62,068 nt of DNA from NCBI GenBank assembly GCA_032718475.1, contig JAUCBJ010007977.1:1-62068 (forward strand), read 5' to 3'. Below, one piece after another: positions 1 to 9,061 of the stretch. Within the stretch, counting starts at the first letter, position 1. Each line of letters begins with the position of its first letter. The notes under the pieces are model-generated. The model saw only the letters and a program-made list of their open reading frames with translations. It did not search any database and had not been told where the DNA came from. This DNA comes from Nemertoderma westbladi (taxonomy: Eukaryota > Xenacoelomorpha > Nemertodermatida > Nemertodermatidae). Both the position numbers and the translations under genes were made by a program.

Positions 1-65
1 CAGCGCCTGGGGGGGAACTGGCCAGCAAAGGCAAACGTATCAGTTATCCCACAAAAGCTTTTACA
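1..65 (-). repeat. possible start of a further LTR, running off the left edge
   Basis: Read on the minus strand from 65 leftwards, the sequence starts TGTAAAAGCTTTTGTGG. The first 14 bases match the start of the two LTRs at 5183 and 18909 (TGTAAAAGCTTTTGCG). It lies exactly where the similarity between copy A and the copy B spacer begins (about 66 against about 7930). This fits another minus-strand copy cutting off copy A on its 5' side. Only about 16 bases match well and the rest is outside the window, so chance similarity is possible. Confidence 0.35.
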
Positions 66-842
66 GATTTAAATTCAGATATTTCAATGAATTTAATAAA
101 TTGTCATTTTATACAATTTATAACATTCCCAAAATTCCATTAATTAATAGATCATGGGAGCGGAGATTCACTCTATTAAGTGTATTGGTGTGCGAGAATC
201 TCCAATATATAGTCAATAGCCGATAAAATTCATAAAATCATATATAGAGAGGATATTGACAATTAAAGAATTACTATTAAATAGCATCCCAGATCTGTAT
301 GCATGAGAATTACCCTAATTCTACCGCTAGCTTTCCATAATGTCACCATGGCAACAACCACGCTAGAATTAGAAGTGAGTTAAAAGAACAATAGAAGGCT
401 TGCCCCATTGAATAGCATAGGGAATAAGTAGCGCACTGCTAGTATCCAAGGATACATAATAAACAAAGTGACATTCTGGAAGGTACTGACTAACGGACAA
501 ATGGCCCGAATGTGTGCAGTTATGGCAGTTGTGTTGAATTTGTGCGTTTGTAGGTGAATGTTACTACTACGGTGTGTTTACAGTAGCGAGTCGCAATCGT
601 GAAAGTAGCCCTAACTCTCCAGAAAGAACCTGAAGTACATCTAAGCCTTTGGGACGGACAGTGGAGTGACTTATGCTGGTTATCGTTGTCATTGTGTAGC
701 TACATCGTTGGCGAAAGCACAGCGACAACGGTACATCGGCGCTGAGGATCTTACACTGTCCGGGGGCAAAAGAGGGGTAGGCAGCGACGCCCGCTAGCCT
801 AATATATAAACTCATTATAGTATTGGTAAACTCATAGCAGAT
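66..842 (+). other. pol-to-ORF1 spacer of copy A
   Basis: This is non-coding DNA upstream of ORF1. It aligns in reverse complement with 7152-7930 of copy B, including the AT-rich start and a pair of GC-richer blocks before the ATG at 843. Small open frames here (for example 567-815 on the minus strand) show no recognisable protein. Confidence 0.7.
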
Positions 843-1802
843 ATGACTGAGTTGATAGAAGATGATCTTGGTATCAAGGAGCGATATACTCTACCTTTAC
901 AAGCATTTGTCGACAGCTTGATACGCGGCGACGCTGGTCCGACTACTACGGAGGATGATGGTCGTTATATCGAACCGCCAATGTCCCCGGAGCAACTTAC
1001 GCGTGAATTGGACTATAGAAAGTTCACAGCTCGCTATACGCATCGTAATGGTACGTATATAGACTTCTTAACTACCGGCCATCCTATTGATTTATACGAT
1101 ACGGACGATGTGGATACCGAAAGGGAAATGGTTTTATTTAAATATCATACCCAGCGGAGTCGGAACGATAAACCAAGGATAGAACACGAGAACTCTATTC
1201 GAAACAGACTCGAAAGGGAAGACGTTGAAGAGCCGGATAAACGCAGCGACTTCAACGATTATCTGGAATTCTTGAGAGAGACATACCTAAATATTGCCAG
1301 TCAACAAAATCTCGAAACTCGATATCCTCAAGGTATACATCATGATCCTATGATAGAACTCAAACGACTCTATTTCACTATGATGTATCTTACCACCGAT
1401 CAACCGCTACCTGTCGTCCCAGATAGCTTCGAACAGATGGAGGAATATTGTAAAACTGGAGAACGATCACCCGCGTTTCCCCTGCAGGACGTGCGTCTTT
1501 GGTATTACTGCGACGAATGCCCTAGACCCAATCAGCAAATGGAGAGACATAAACATCCGCGGAGACGTTGCGCTAAACACAGCTTTACACGATATACTTA
1601 TGGGAGTTTCGAGCGAAACCTATTCGACGTATCCCCTACGGTCGCTCGACTCAAACGATCCTTGAACAAACCAATGATCAGAGTTCCGGAATACTCGGTC
1701 AGACCTCCGCATTCCTCAGTTAGACCTCAAACTCTTGATCCTAATAGTATCACGGATCCTCCCGAACTGTACTCACTGTTCAAAGATCTAGTGTTACCCT
1801 AA
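843..1802 (+). CDS. ORF1, unknown protein of the retroelement 3' module
   Basis: This frame encodes 319 residues. I recognise no family. The protein is hydrophilic and rich in Asp, Glu and Arg, with no signal peptide or membrane segment. A Cys/His cluster lies near residues 222-246 (YYCDEC, then His, Cys and His in a basic stretch), which could bind zinc. The ATG at 843 is supported because copy B has an ATG at the same place (7151, minus strand) and the proteins stay similar from residue 1. Over about 118 codons the two copies differ mostly at synonymous positions and have no frameshift, so the frame was probably under protein-level selection. It ends in a single TAA at 1800-1802, and the same frame then stays open through ORF2. 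Confidence 0.85.
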   Translation: MTELIEDDLGIKERYTLPLQAFVDSLIRGDAGPTTTEDDGRYIEPPMSPEQLTRELDYRKFTARYTHRNGTYIDFLTTGHPIDLYDTDDVDTEREMVLFKYHTQRSRNDKPRIEHENSIRNRLEREDVEEPDKRSDFNDYLEFLRETYLNIASQQNLETRYPQGIHHDPMIELKRLYFTMMYLTTDQPLPVVPDSFEQMEEYCKTGERSPAFPLQDVRLWYYCDECPRPNQQMERHKHPRRRCAKHSFTRYTYGSFERNLFDVSPTVARLKRSLNKPMIRVPEYSVRPPHSSVRPQTLDPNSITDPPELYSLFKDLVLP

Positions 1803-1808
1803 CAGTTG
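1797..1808 (+). promoter_or_regulatory. candidate stop-codon readthrough site between ORF1 and ORF2
   Basis: The sequence around the stop is CCC TAA CAG TTG. ORF1 and ORF2 are in one frame with only this TAA between them, and ORF2 has no ATG until 2199, 131 codons after position 1806. Known leaky stops of the tobamovirus type carry CAR-YYA straight after the stop. Here the six bases are CAG-TTG, one base from that consensus. Readthrough is inferred. A simple nonsense mutation in this copy is the alternative. Confidence 0.4.
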
Positions 1809-4046
1809 ATCGGTGGTACTCCGGTAGTAGGCTCACTAGATATTCGCCAACCCTACCTAGCTGGATTGGGACGCGGTCATCTAATATCGCAGTTTAACCC
1901 ATACAACCGTCCCGGTTTCACCTCAATCCAACCCGTTACGGAGGTTGAAGAGAGCGTCGTACGAAACGCATTAGACGCTATTCGGCAGAAAATCGGAAAA
2001 GGAACGTACGATTGTTTGGAGAAACGTAAATTGCAACAACAAGTCCAAGCGGTGAAGGAATTAGCTTTACCCCAGTTCGATAGAGAAATACAAAATCTCG
2101 AGGAGGACATCGAACGTGGACGAACCTATTCTTTACAAGAGTTCCTGGATGAGCGGCTACAACAACAAGCGGAGGAGAATCAGCTCGAGGAGAGACATAT
2201 GAGACATATGGAACTGGATGAAAGAGAAGAAGCAGCTTTAGCCCAACCCGAAGCGCAAATCCTTATGACGGATCTCTACTCTAAAACCATCCTTCATCCC
2301 TCGATGGTTCCTCATTTCGGAGACAAACTTTTTGCGACGGCACAACCCCAACCGGTTGATATCAACCTAAGATCTCGAGATCTTATCGCTGACGCTCCTA
2401 TGTTGCAGCGTCCGCCCATCGAAGCCGCTCGTGTCGATGGTATACTCGTTGAACCTCCGGACAATAGAGCGGATCTTGTCCGTCGCATGGTACACGATGT
2501 AAACATACGCGCTAGACCTTTACCAGACTCGTTTTATGGGATCAAAGATCATCCTTATTACGTCAATCTAAAACAATACTACATGGTAAAACCGGAAGAT
2601 CCTACACATAGTCTGAAGTTTCTACCGTTAATAAATCCTCTCGATCTTGTCGAACTCGAACAACTACAGAAACATCTGGATCAGTTAGTTAAAGTAAACT
2701 CATTTCGAAAACCATATAATGTTTCCAGAATAGAGAAAGAAATAATACCTCCGTATAATCTTGATGGATTCATCAAAACTCGTTTAGTGCACTGGAATCT
2801 TGATGTGTTATTCGAGGAGGAAAGAATACAACGATATGGAGATGTGGAAACATATACCACGCAATATTTAAAGTATAGAGACCTACCTAATGCTAGCGAA
2901 TGCGCTACCTTGTGGCATCCTGTGGGAATGACACTCGAAAACGCCACAAAAGAGTGGAACGAAACTCTTAACGTTATCGAGATGTATGGAGTTGTCACTT
3001 ACGATAACAAAGGTAGCGTTCCGGTTGGAGAACTTGGAACTACGCGGATGATACACATACGAGGACTTGCTGGTTCTACCCACGTATTTACTCGAGCGTG
3101 TTCCGACGTTATTGATTATTCTTTTGAAACTCTTACTGAGACACAAAAGAAACTCCGACATGGACAATTCGAACTCGCGCAGCGTTACGTCACCGACACC
3201 GAGCGCAAACCGGCCATGGGTATCGATGGATCGATGTTACCCCAACCCGTGCTCGAGATGTTGTTTAACGAAAGAATCCTTAAAATCGGCTCAGCTGTTT
3301 ATGGAGACCTACAGAACGCCTTTCGGAATATGGAGAACATTCTATACCCCTTCGTTGATACTCAGCTGATTGCTCCTTGGGCAGAAGGCCGAGGTTTCTT
3401 CCGCACTATGTATGCCAATACACCCAGCGGCATTACTAAAGTACAACGAACCTCCATCGGACATCTTGCCTTTCAAGAATACGGATGGAATTTCAAGGTT
3501 GGAAATCCTATAAATTACCAACAAGTATACGGAGATCATTACTCTCGTTTATACTTTGACGGACCATTGACCGCACCTGGCGCTGTGTATAGCTTTATGA
3601 GTGTTCCACTCCGTCCCTCCTTAGCTATATACACGATCTTTGAAAACGCAGCACTTGCCGGTTGGCTAGCCGATGTGTGCAGTCGTACCATACGCGCCCA
3701 TCCCTTAATACTTGGAACCAAACTCGCCAAGTTAGATGAACACAATAAATTCATCCGCTTCGAATGTTTCAGGCGCTTTCTGACTCCGTTCCGTAACGTT
3801 GATAGTCAGTTCAAGGACCGCGCTCTGACCAAACTCAGCCTGAGAGACTCAGCGGCGGAGAAGCTAAACAGCGCGGGATTTGCCCTTTTTCAGGATGTTT
3901 GTATACAGAACTTATATTCATCTGTTATACAAAGACCCCAAATACCCATGGGTTATCTGTCGTGGAAGTTCAGACAGTGGGTCCTCTTGCGGAGACAGCC
4001 GCACCTACCTCAGCTATGCAAATGGAAGACGAACCAATATGCTTAG
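1803..4046 (+). CDS. ORF2, large unknown protein of the retroelement 3' module
   Basis: About 747 sense codons are open after the ORF1 stop, in the same frame. No family is recognised. Residues 60-150 are rich in Glu, Gln, Arg and Leu with a heptad-like pattern, suggesting a helical or coiled-coil stretch. The remainder is globular-looking, with many Tyr, Arg, Pro and Asp. No transmembrane helix, signal peptide, protease, polymerase or nuclease motif is visible, so an envelope role is not supported. The first ATG is at 2199, deep inside the frame, so translation probably depends on readthrough from ORF1 or on a spliced or non-AUG start. The 3' end overlaps the ORF3 frame. Size and lack of enzyme motifs would fit a structural protein, but that is a guess. 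Confidence 0.82.
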   Translation, partial: QLIGGTPVVGSLDIRQPYLAGLGRGHLISQFNPYNRPGFTSIQPVTEVEESVVRNALDAIRQKIGKGTYDCLEKRKLQQQVQAVKELALPQFDREIQNLEEDIERGRTYSLQEFLDERLQQQAEENQLEERHMRHMELDEREEAALAQPEAQILMTDLYSKTILHPSMVPHFGDKLFATAQPQPVDINLRSRDLIADAPMLQRPPIEAARVDGILVEPPDNRADLVRRMVHDVNIRARPLPDSFYGIKDHPYYVNLKQYYMVKPEDPTHSLKFLPLINPLDLVELEQLQKHLDQLVKVNSFRKPYNVSRIEKEIIPPYNLDGFIKTRLVHWNLDVLFEEERIQRYGDVETYTTQYLKYRDLPNASECATLWHPVGMTLENATKEWNETLNVIEMYGVVTYDNKGSVPVGELGTTRMIHIRGLAGSTHVFTRACSDVIDYSFETLTETQKKLRHGQFELAQRYVTDTERKPAMGIDGSMLPQPVLEMLFNERILKIGSAVYGDLQNAFRNMENILYPFVDTQLIAPWAEGRGFFRTMYANTPSGITKVQRTSIGHLAFQEYGWNFKVGNPINYQQVYGDHYSRLYFDGPLTAPGAVYSFMSVPLRPSLAIYTIFENAALAGWLADVCSRTIRAHPLILGTKLAKLDEHNKFIRFECFRRFLTPFRNVDSQFKDRALTKLSLRDSAAEKLNSAGFALFQDVCIQNLYSSVIQRPQIPMGYLSWKFRQWVLLRRQPHLPQLCKWKTNQYA
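3879..3893 (+). promoter_or_regulatory. splice-acceptor-like site just upstream of the ORF3 start
   Basis: The sequence TTTGCCCTTTTTCAG has a pyrimidine tract followed by CAG. It lies inside the ORF2/ORF3 overlap, 122 bases before the ORF3 ATG. A spliced subgenomic mRNA for ORF3 would be one way to express it. No matching donor was identified, so this is only suggestive. Confidence 0.25.
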
Positions 4047-5104
4047 AAGCTGAAGCGATTCAGCCTACAGCGCCCCGGAGCAGCGATAACGACTACGTCT
4101 TAGAGTGGTATCAAGGTCCACAATGTCTCACCGCATACGATTATCGACACGCTAACTATGTTTCTCGAAAACGTTGTCGATTGTGCGCATCGAGAGACCA
4201 TTTCACCCCTATGGACTCAGATGTACCCTGCTCCTATTTCCACGAACAACCGATGATGGAGATATATTGTGAGTATTGCAGACTTAATAACTCTCATATT
4301 TTTGCAGTCTGCCCCCAATTTATGACTCAATGCCACCACTGTCAACTTAAAGGACATGCCAGTTATAATTGCCCCTTTAATCGCGATTTAGAAAGCGTAG
4401 ATGAGATGATTACCCTGCGCTACATCCGAGCTTGGGAAGCGAACGCGGATTTACATTGCGAGTCCCGCCATCGCTACTACCCTGGACGCTCTTACGAGGG
4501 ATTTTACGCGTTCCATCCTTATTTATTCGCGTCTGTGGAACAAAAAACACGCACACCGAGTTACGAACTAATGAAGCGTGTTGGTGAGTGTATTTCCACC
4601 AAATTTGTTCGAAAATACCTTAGGAACGTCAATCCTAATGATATTACTTCATACCATTTGATCAATTATATCCGTCAAGACCCTGAGTATGGCGATTTAT
4701 TTATCAACTCTCACCCTGAGTTACAGGAAGTATCTCGATGGCCCTACGAATATCGAGCCCGAGAACGCGAGCTGGAAAGAACCATTAAACCAAGGAAGTT
4801 TCTCACCACTCACGGTCCGCCCACCGCCATTGTCCAGACGACTCGTCAAGGACCCGTAGGAGCTGCTGTCCTAAGACGCGCCCTAAAGGCCGTTAGACCT
4901 CGCTCCACTGAAGTTGATATCGATCAACCAGGCACCTCTACCGGCGGATACACCAATCGTAATCCGAAACCTTCTGATGCAATTGTTTTGCACCCTTCAC
5001 CCAGGAGTTACAGCCCTCCTAGTAAAGTGGCTCGCCCCAAAGAGAATAGGACTCTTGCTAGCCTCAAAAAACTGCGTAAACGCCGTCCTCGTAAGAAAGA
5101 CTAA
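4016..5104 (+). CDS. ORF3, protein with three CCHC zinc clusters and a basic tail
   Basis: From the first in-frame ATG (4016) this encodes 362 residues, but the frame is open from 3806. It overlaps ORF2 by about 240 bases in the -1 frame. Three zinc-binding clusters follow one another. Residues 54-72 have C-X2-C-X4-H-X9-C. Residues 85-99 have C-X2-C-X5-H-X4-C. Residues 106-119 have CHHCQLKGHASYNC, a canonical retroviral-type knuckle C-X2-C-X4-H-X4-C. The C-terminus is rich in Pro, Arg and Lys and ends in a Lys/Arg cluster that could bind nucleic acid or act as a nuclear signal. This suggests a nucleocapsid-like, RNA- or DNA-binding role. It is distinct from the zinc knuckles in copy B's gag. 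How translation starts is unknown: frameshifting, splicing (see the acceptor-like site at 3879-3893) or internal initiation. Confidence 0.83.
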   Translation: MQMEDEPICLEAEAIQPTAPRSSDNDYVLEWYQGPQCLTAYDYRHANYVSRKRCRLCASRDHFTPMDSDVPCSYFHEQPMMEIYCEYCRLNNSHIFAVCPQFMTQCHHCQLKGHASYNCPFNRDLESVDEMITLRYIRAWEANADLHCESRHRYYPGRSYEGFYAFHPYLFASVEQKTRTPSYELMKRVGECISTKFVRKYLRNVNPNDITSYHLINYIRQDPEYGDLFINSHPELQEVSRWPYEYRARERELERTIKPRKFLTTHGPPTAIVQTTRQGPVGAAVLRRALKAVRPRSTEVDIDQPGTSTGGYTNRNPKPSDAIVLHPSPRSYSPPSKVARPKENRTLASLKKLRKRRPRKKD

Positions 5105-5170
5105 CTGTTTAGAGTATGTTTATATTTTAGAAACTGTGATTTGTTATATTTTATAGACTTAAATCCCATT

Positions 5171-5182
5171 TTCTGGGAGCGG
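5171..5182 (+). promoter_or_regulatory. polypurine tract before the 3' LTR
   Basis: A purine-rich stretch ending GGGAGCGG abuts the TGT that starts the LTR. This is the position and composition expected of the plus-strand primer of an LTR retroelement. It lies 66 bases after the ORF3 stop. Confidence 0.5.
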
Positions 5183-6364
5183 TGTAAAAGCTTTTGCGTA
5201 ATTAGCCGGTTATTTTCCCCGTAAAGTACTCTGTAGTTAGTTTATCAGGCATAAAAGGCCGTGTCCCTACTGTACTGGTGTTTTAGAGGACATAAAAGTC
5301 ATTTCTTCTGTATGTGTACTTTAGAGGACATAATCCGCAATTTTGTGACGCAATAGCTGGATACTCTTGAAAACAGTGTCGCTACCATGATGACGGCTAA
5401 CAGCTGATATTGCCACGTCGAACATCTCTTTGTTTCTTTGTTCTCTCTTTGTTCGGTCAACCAATCAGAGCGTTTTTTGACTCTGTGTTGGAGGTTGGAT
5501 ACAGAAACTCATGAATTCAGTGTTGTGTTTTTGCCTAGAGCCTAAGAACACCGGCTTTTGGCACCTCCGTGTTTCAGTCTTTAGCTTAACATTGGTAGGC
5601 TTAATTATAGAACGTATATCTATTAACGCACAAACGCTCGCACTGTCTCATGAACTTATCGCACTTATGCACTTATAAATCATACATATCTTACTTAACA
5701 TTGCTGTTTTTACTGTCGGTTATTCATTATATTTGTTGATGAAACATTATATTGGAATACTGATCAATAGTCAGACACCCCGATCTTCTTGATATACTAA
5801 AGGTTAGAGAGACCGGTTACATATAAACGATTGCGACCTATGTTAAGTGGTTTGAAGTGAATCTAATGCTATTTTATAGGCCCTACATGTATTGTCGGTT
5901 ATTCTCTTTGTATGTGACTAAAATTAGTGAAGGTCGGCAGATTGGTGTGCAGCATTGTGAAGCATTGTGTATGACAGTGATTGATAATAAAGCATCTCCT
6001 AAAGAATGCGCCATATACGTGAATCTATAGCCTTTTCGTTGTGTCTAGTTTAAGTCATAACTCTGTTTATATATTTAGAGCGCCACGTCCTAAAGGAACT
6101 GTTAATATTTCCCGAAAGTGAATAATATTTGTCAGAGATTATATATTACGATCAGTCGAATAATACAGTAGGCTTACACCATCAATCAAGTTAAGCTTCC
6201 GAATTCAGTCTCCCGGGTATATCCAGCGGGTGAATGATTGCGCACAGGCTGGCTTCGGCTAATGTAGTGTATCAAATACTCGTCATAGGCTAAAGACTAT
6301 CTATCATCTAAAAGACATCCCAATTTGGTAGGTTAAACTACCAAAGGTCTTAAAAGCGCAAACA
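5183..6364 (+). repeat. 3' LTR of copy A
   Basis: The LTR is 1182 bp, starting TGTAAAAGC and ending GCAAACA. It aligns in reverse complement along its length with 17835-18909. Shared blocks include the start, the motif CAATCAGAGCG, the AATAAAGCATCTCCTA region, the block following GTTATGACTTA or its equivalent, and the last 50 bases. The right edge at 6364 is sharp, because the next base belongs to copy B's inverted ORF1. Confidence 0.78.
5986..5991 (+). promoter_or_regulatory. polyadenylation signal in the copy A LTR
   Basis: AATAAA followed by GCATCTCCTA is preserved at the matching place in the other LTR (18208-18213, minus strand). This supports it as the element's poly(A) signal. Confidence 0.5.
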
Positions 6365-7151
6365 CACTAGATCTTTGAACAGTGAGTACAGTTCAGGAGG
6401 ATCTGTCATACTATTAGGATCAAGAGTCTGAGGTCTCAATAGGGAGTGAGGAGGCCTGACCGAGTATTCAGGAACTCTGATCATAGGTTTATTTAAGGAT
6501 CGTTTGAGTCAAGCGAGCGTAGGTGATACGTCGAACAAGTTTCGCTCGAAACTCCCGTAAGTATAGCGAGTAAAACTGTGTTTAGCGCAACGTCTCCGCG
6601 GATGTTTATTTCTTTCCGTTTGTTGGTTTGTCTAGGGCATTCATCGCAATAATACCAAAGACGCACGTCTTGTAGGGGAAACGCGGGTGATCTTTCTCCA
6701 GTTTTACAATGTTTCTCTCAAGAATTCCAAATTTACATTGAAGTCACTGCGTTTATCCGGTTCTTCAACATCTTCTCTTTCGAGTCGATTTCGAATATAA
6801 TTTTTCGTGTTCGATTCTCAGTTTTTCGCTCCGACTCCGCTGGGTATGATATTTAAATAGGATCATTTCCCTTTCGGTGTCTACATCGTCCGTATCATGT
6901 AAATCGATAGGATGACCAGTAGTTAAGAAGTCCATATACGTACTCTTACGATGCGTATAGCGAACGGTGAATTTTCTATAGTCCAATTCACACGTGAGCT
7001 GTTCCTTTGACATTGGCGGTTCGATATAACGGCCATCGTCCTCCGTAGTAGGTTGACTAGTGTCGCCGCTTATTAAACTATCAACAAACGCTTGCAAGGG
7101 TAGGGTATATCGCTCCCCGACACCAAGATCATCTTCTATCAACTCAGTCAT
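6365..7151 (-). pseudogene. truncated ORF1 of copy B
   Basis: It starts with an ATG at 7151 and stays similar to copy A's ORF1 for about 118 codons (roughly 85 percent identical residues by eye), then loses frame. Relative to copy A there is an internal deletion of about 160 bp near 6715, joining sequence equivalent to about 1286 and 1447. The equivalent of the last 15-20 bases of ORF1, with its stop, is missing because copy A's LTR begins there (6364/6365). It shows that ORF1 belongs downstream of BEL/Pao pol on the same strand. Confidence 0.8.
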
Positions 7152-9061
7152 AGCTGCTATATGAGTTTATCGATATTATAATTAATCATAATTTAGGCTA
7201 GCGGTCGTCGCTGCCTCCCCCTCAATGCCTCCGGACAGCGCAAGCTCCTCAGCACTGATGTACTGTCGCCGCTGTGTCTCTCGCCAACGTAGTAGCTACA
7301 CAACGACAACAATAACCAGCGCGAGTCACTCCACTGTCCGTCCCAAGGGCTCAGAATTACTTCAGGTTCTTGCTACAGAGGCAGGGTAACTTTCACAACT
7401 GCGTCTCGCTACTGTAAACATACTTTAGTAGTAACATTCACCTATAAACGCACAAATTCCACACAACTGTCACAAATTGTACACATTCGGGCCATTTGTC
7501 CATTAGTCAAGTGCCTTCCAGAATGCTACATTATTATTATGTATCCCTGGATACTAGCAGTGTGCTATTTATTCCGTATGCTATTCAATGGGGCAAGCTT
7601 TCTATTGTTCTTTTAACTCGCTTCTAATTCTAGCGTGGTTGTTGCTATGGTGACATTATGGAAAGCTAGCAGGAGAATTAGGGTAATTCTCATGCATACA
7701 GATCTGGGATGCTATTTAATAGTAATTCTTTAATTGTCAATATTCCCCTTTATACATGATTTTATGAATTTTATCGACTATTGACTATATGTTGGAGATT
7801 CTCGCACACTAATACACTTAATAGGGTGAATCTCCACTCCCATGATCTATTAATTAATGGAATTTTGGGAATGTTATAAATTGTATAAAATGACAATTTA
7901 TCAAATTCATGAGAGGATATGAATTTAAATTTATTCCCATAAATTTTATTATTTAATATTAAAATAGACACAATTTTATTCCAGAGCATGTCTGGGGACT
8001 AGGATCCTTAATTCTAGGAAATTTGTCTTTTTAAGAGTATCGGTAAGTGCTACGATATCTTAATCGACTAGAATTTTAAAGGATCCGAATTTTAACAGAT
8101 TTTGGATTTCTAGATTTTCTTGGTTTACAAACTCCTTAGAGTTTATTTGTCTGCATTTACTCTATTATAACATTTGTTTTAATAGATTTTTATAAATATT
8201 AAATATTCAATATTTAACATTAACATTTGTCCTTTTAAGAGTATCGGTAAGTGCTACGATATCTTAATAGACTAGAAATTTAAAGGATCTAAAATTTTAC
8301 AGATTTTAATTTATAGATTTTCTAGAGTTAACTTGTAAGTAGTTACTCTATTGTATTCATTGGACAGATTTTACAAATATTAATAGTTAATATTTAAGAT
8401 GGGCACCGGTTTATTCCAGAACTTGTCTGGGGACATTAACCACTGATTCTAGAATTTTGTCTTTTAAGTATATTGGTGGGTACCGCGATATCTTAATCGA
8501 CTAGAATTACAGATGGTCAAAGGGTTTAACAGATTTATTTTGCGTTTTACGCTACTGTTAAAGGGACATCACGCTACTATATGTATTATTTAATATACGG
8601 TATGAGAGCAATATTGCAATAAGCAATGTCAGTGAGAAGAGGCAAGTCGTTTCCAAGGTCTACCCAGAGCTTGGTTCAGCCGAGACACAAGGATCTGAAC
8701 TTTGCATTCCTAATACTCTACTTACCAATAATACTTGAGTATAGTAGGAGCTTTATTGTACTTTAATAAGTACGGACATTTCATCTTACTGTAGTCACGT
8801 ATTTATGATATGATACGGACAGTAATGAAAGAGAAAAAGAATTATTTCTCGCCGTTACACTAAATATATAATGTTAAGTAATTAAGTAATAAACACGAAT
8901 ATATTTTGCACTAATCTACTAAATAATCGCTAAAATAATATTCTACTAAATAAAATTAAAGAAAACGATTATAATAAAATTACATAATAATATATACATA
9001 AATATAAAAATAGTAAAAACAAATATAAAATAATATAGTCACACACCCACTCCAGACGATG
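7152..9061 (-). other. spacer between integrase and ORF1 in copy B, with internal repeats
   Basis: No coding sequence was recognised. Positions 7152-7930 match copy A 66-842 in reverse. Positions 7970-8530 contain three diverged tandem copies of a unit of about 200 bp, marked by CTGGGGAC and by TCTTTTTAAGAGTATCGGTAAG with CTACGATATCTTAAT. Positions 8560-9060 are AT-rich. The length and repeats recall the long non-coding pol-to-3' regions of giant LTR elements. Confidence 0.6.

Larger units (their letters stand above)
66..6364 (+). mobile_element. 3' half of a large BEL/Pao-type LTR element (copy A)
   Basis: This is the younger of two related copies. It holds a spacer (66-842), three intact ORFs (843-5104), a purine tract and a complete 3' LTR (5183-6364). 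The LTR belongs to the same family, in the same relative orientation, as the one preceding BEL/Pao gag-pol in copy B. The spacer and ORF1 match copy B's segment 6365-7930, which lies downstream of its integrase on the same strand. I therefore read copy A as the distal part of the same element type. Its own gag-pol and 5' LTR are not in the window, and may be missing if position 65 is a junction with another insertion. Confidence 0.75.

Noticed and set aside
3883-3943. Slippery heptamers CCCTTTT and CCCAAAT for -1 frameshifting
   Set aside because: Neither is in phase with the ORF2 codons as needed for X-XXY-YYZ slippage.
1803-4046. ORF2 as an envelope protein
   Set aside because: No signal peptide, fusion segment or transmembrane helix is visible.
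843-5104. A Polinton/Maverick or other DNA-virus gene block
   Set aside because: No polymerase B, packaging ATPase, protease or jelly-roll capsid motif is visible, and LTRs of the BEL/Pao element flank the ORFs.
66-7930. A DNA transposon with long terminal inverted repeats (66-1790 against 6365-7930)
   Set aside because: The right arm is a truncated ORF1 with an internal deletion and lies directly downstream of BEL/Pao pol on the same strand. The LTR between explains the arrangement as one copy inserted into another.
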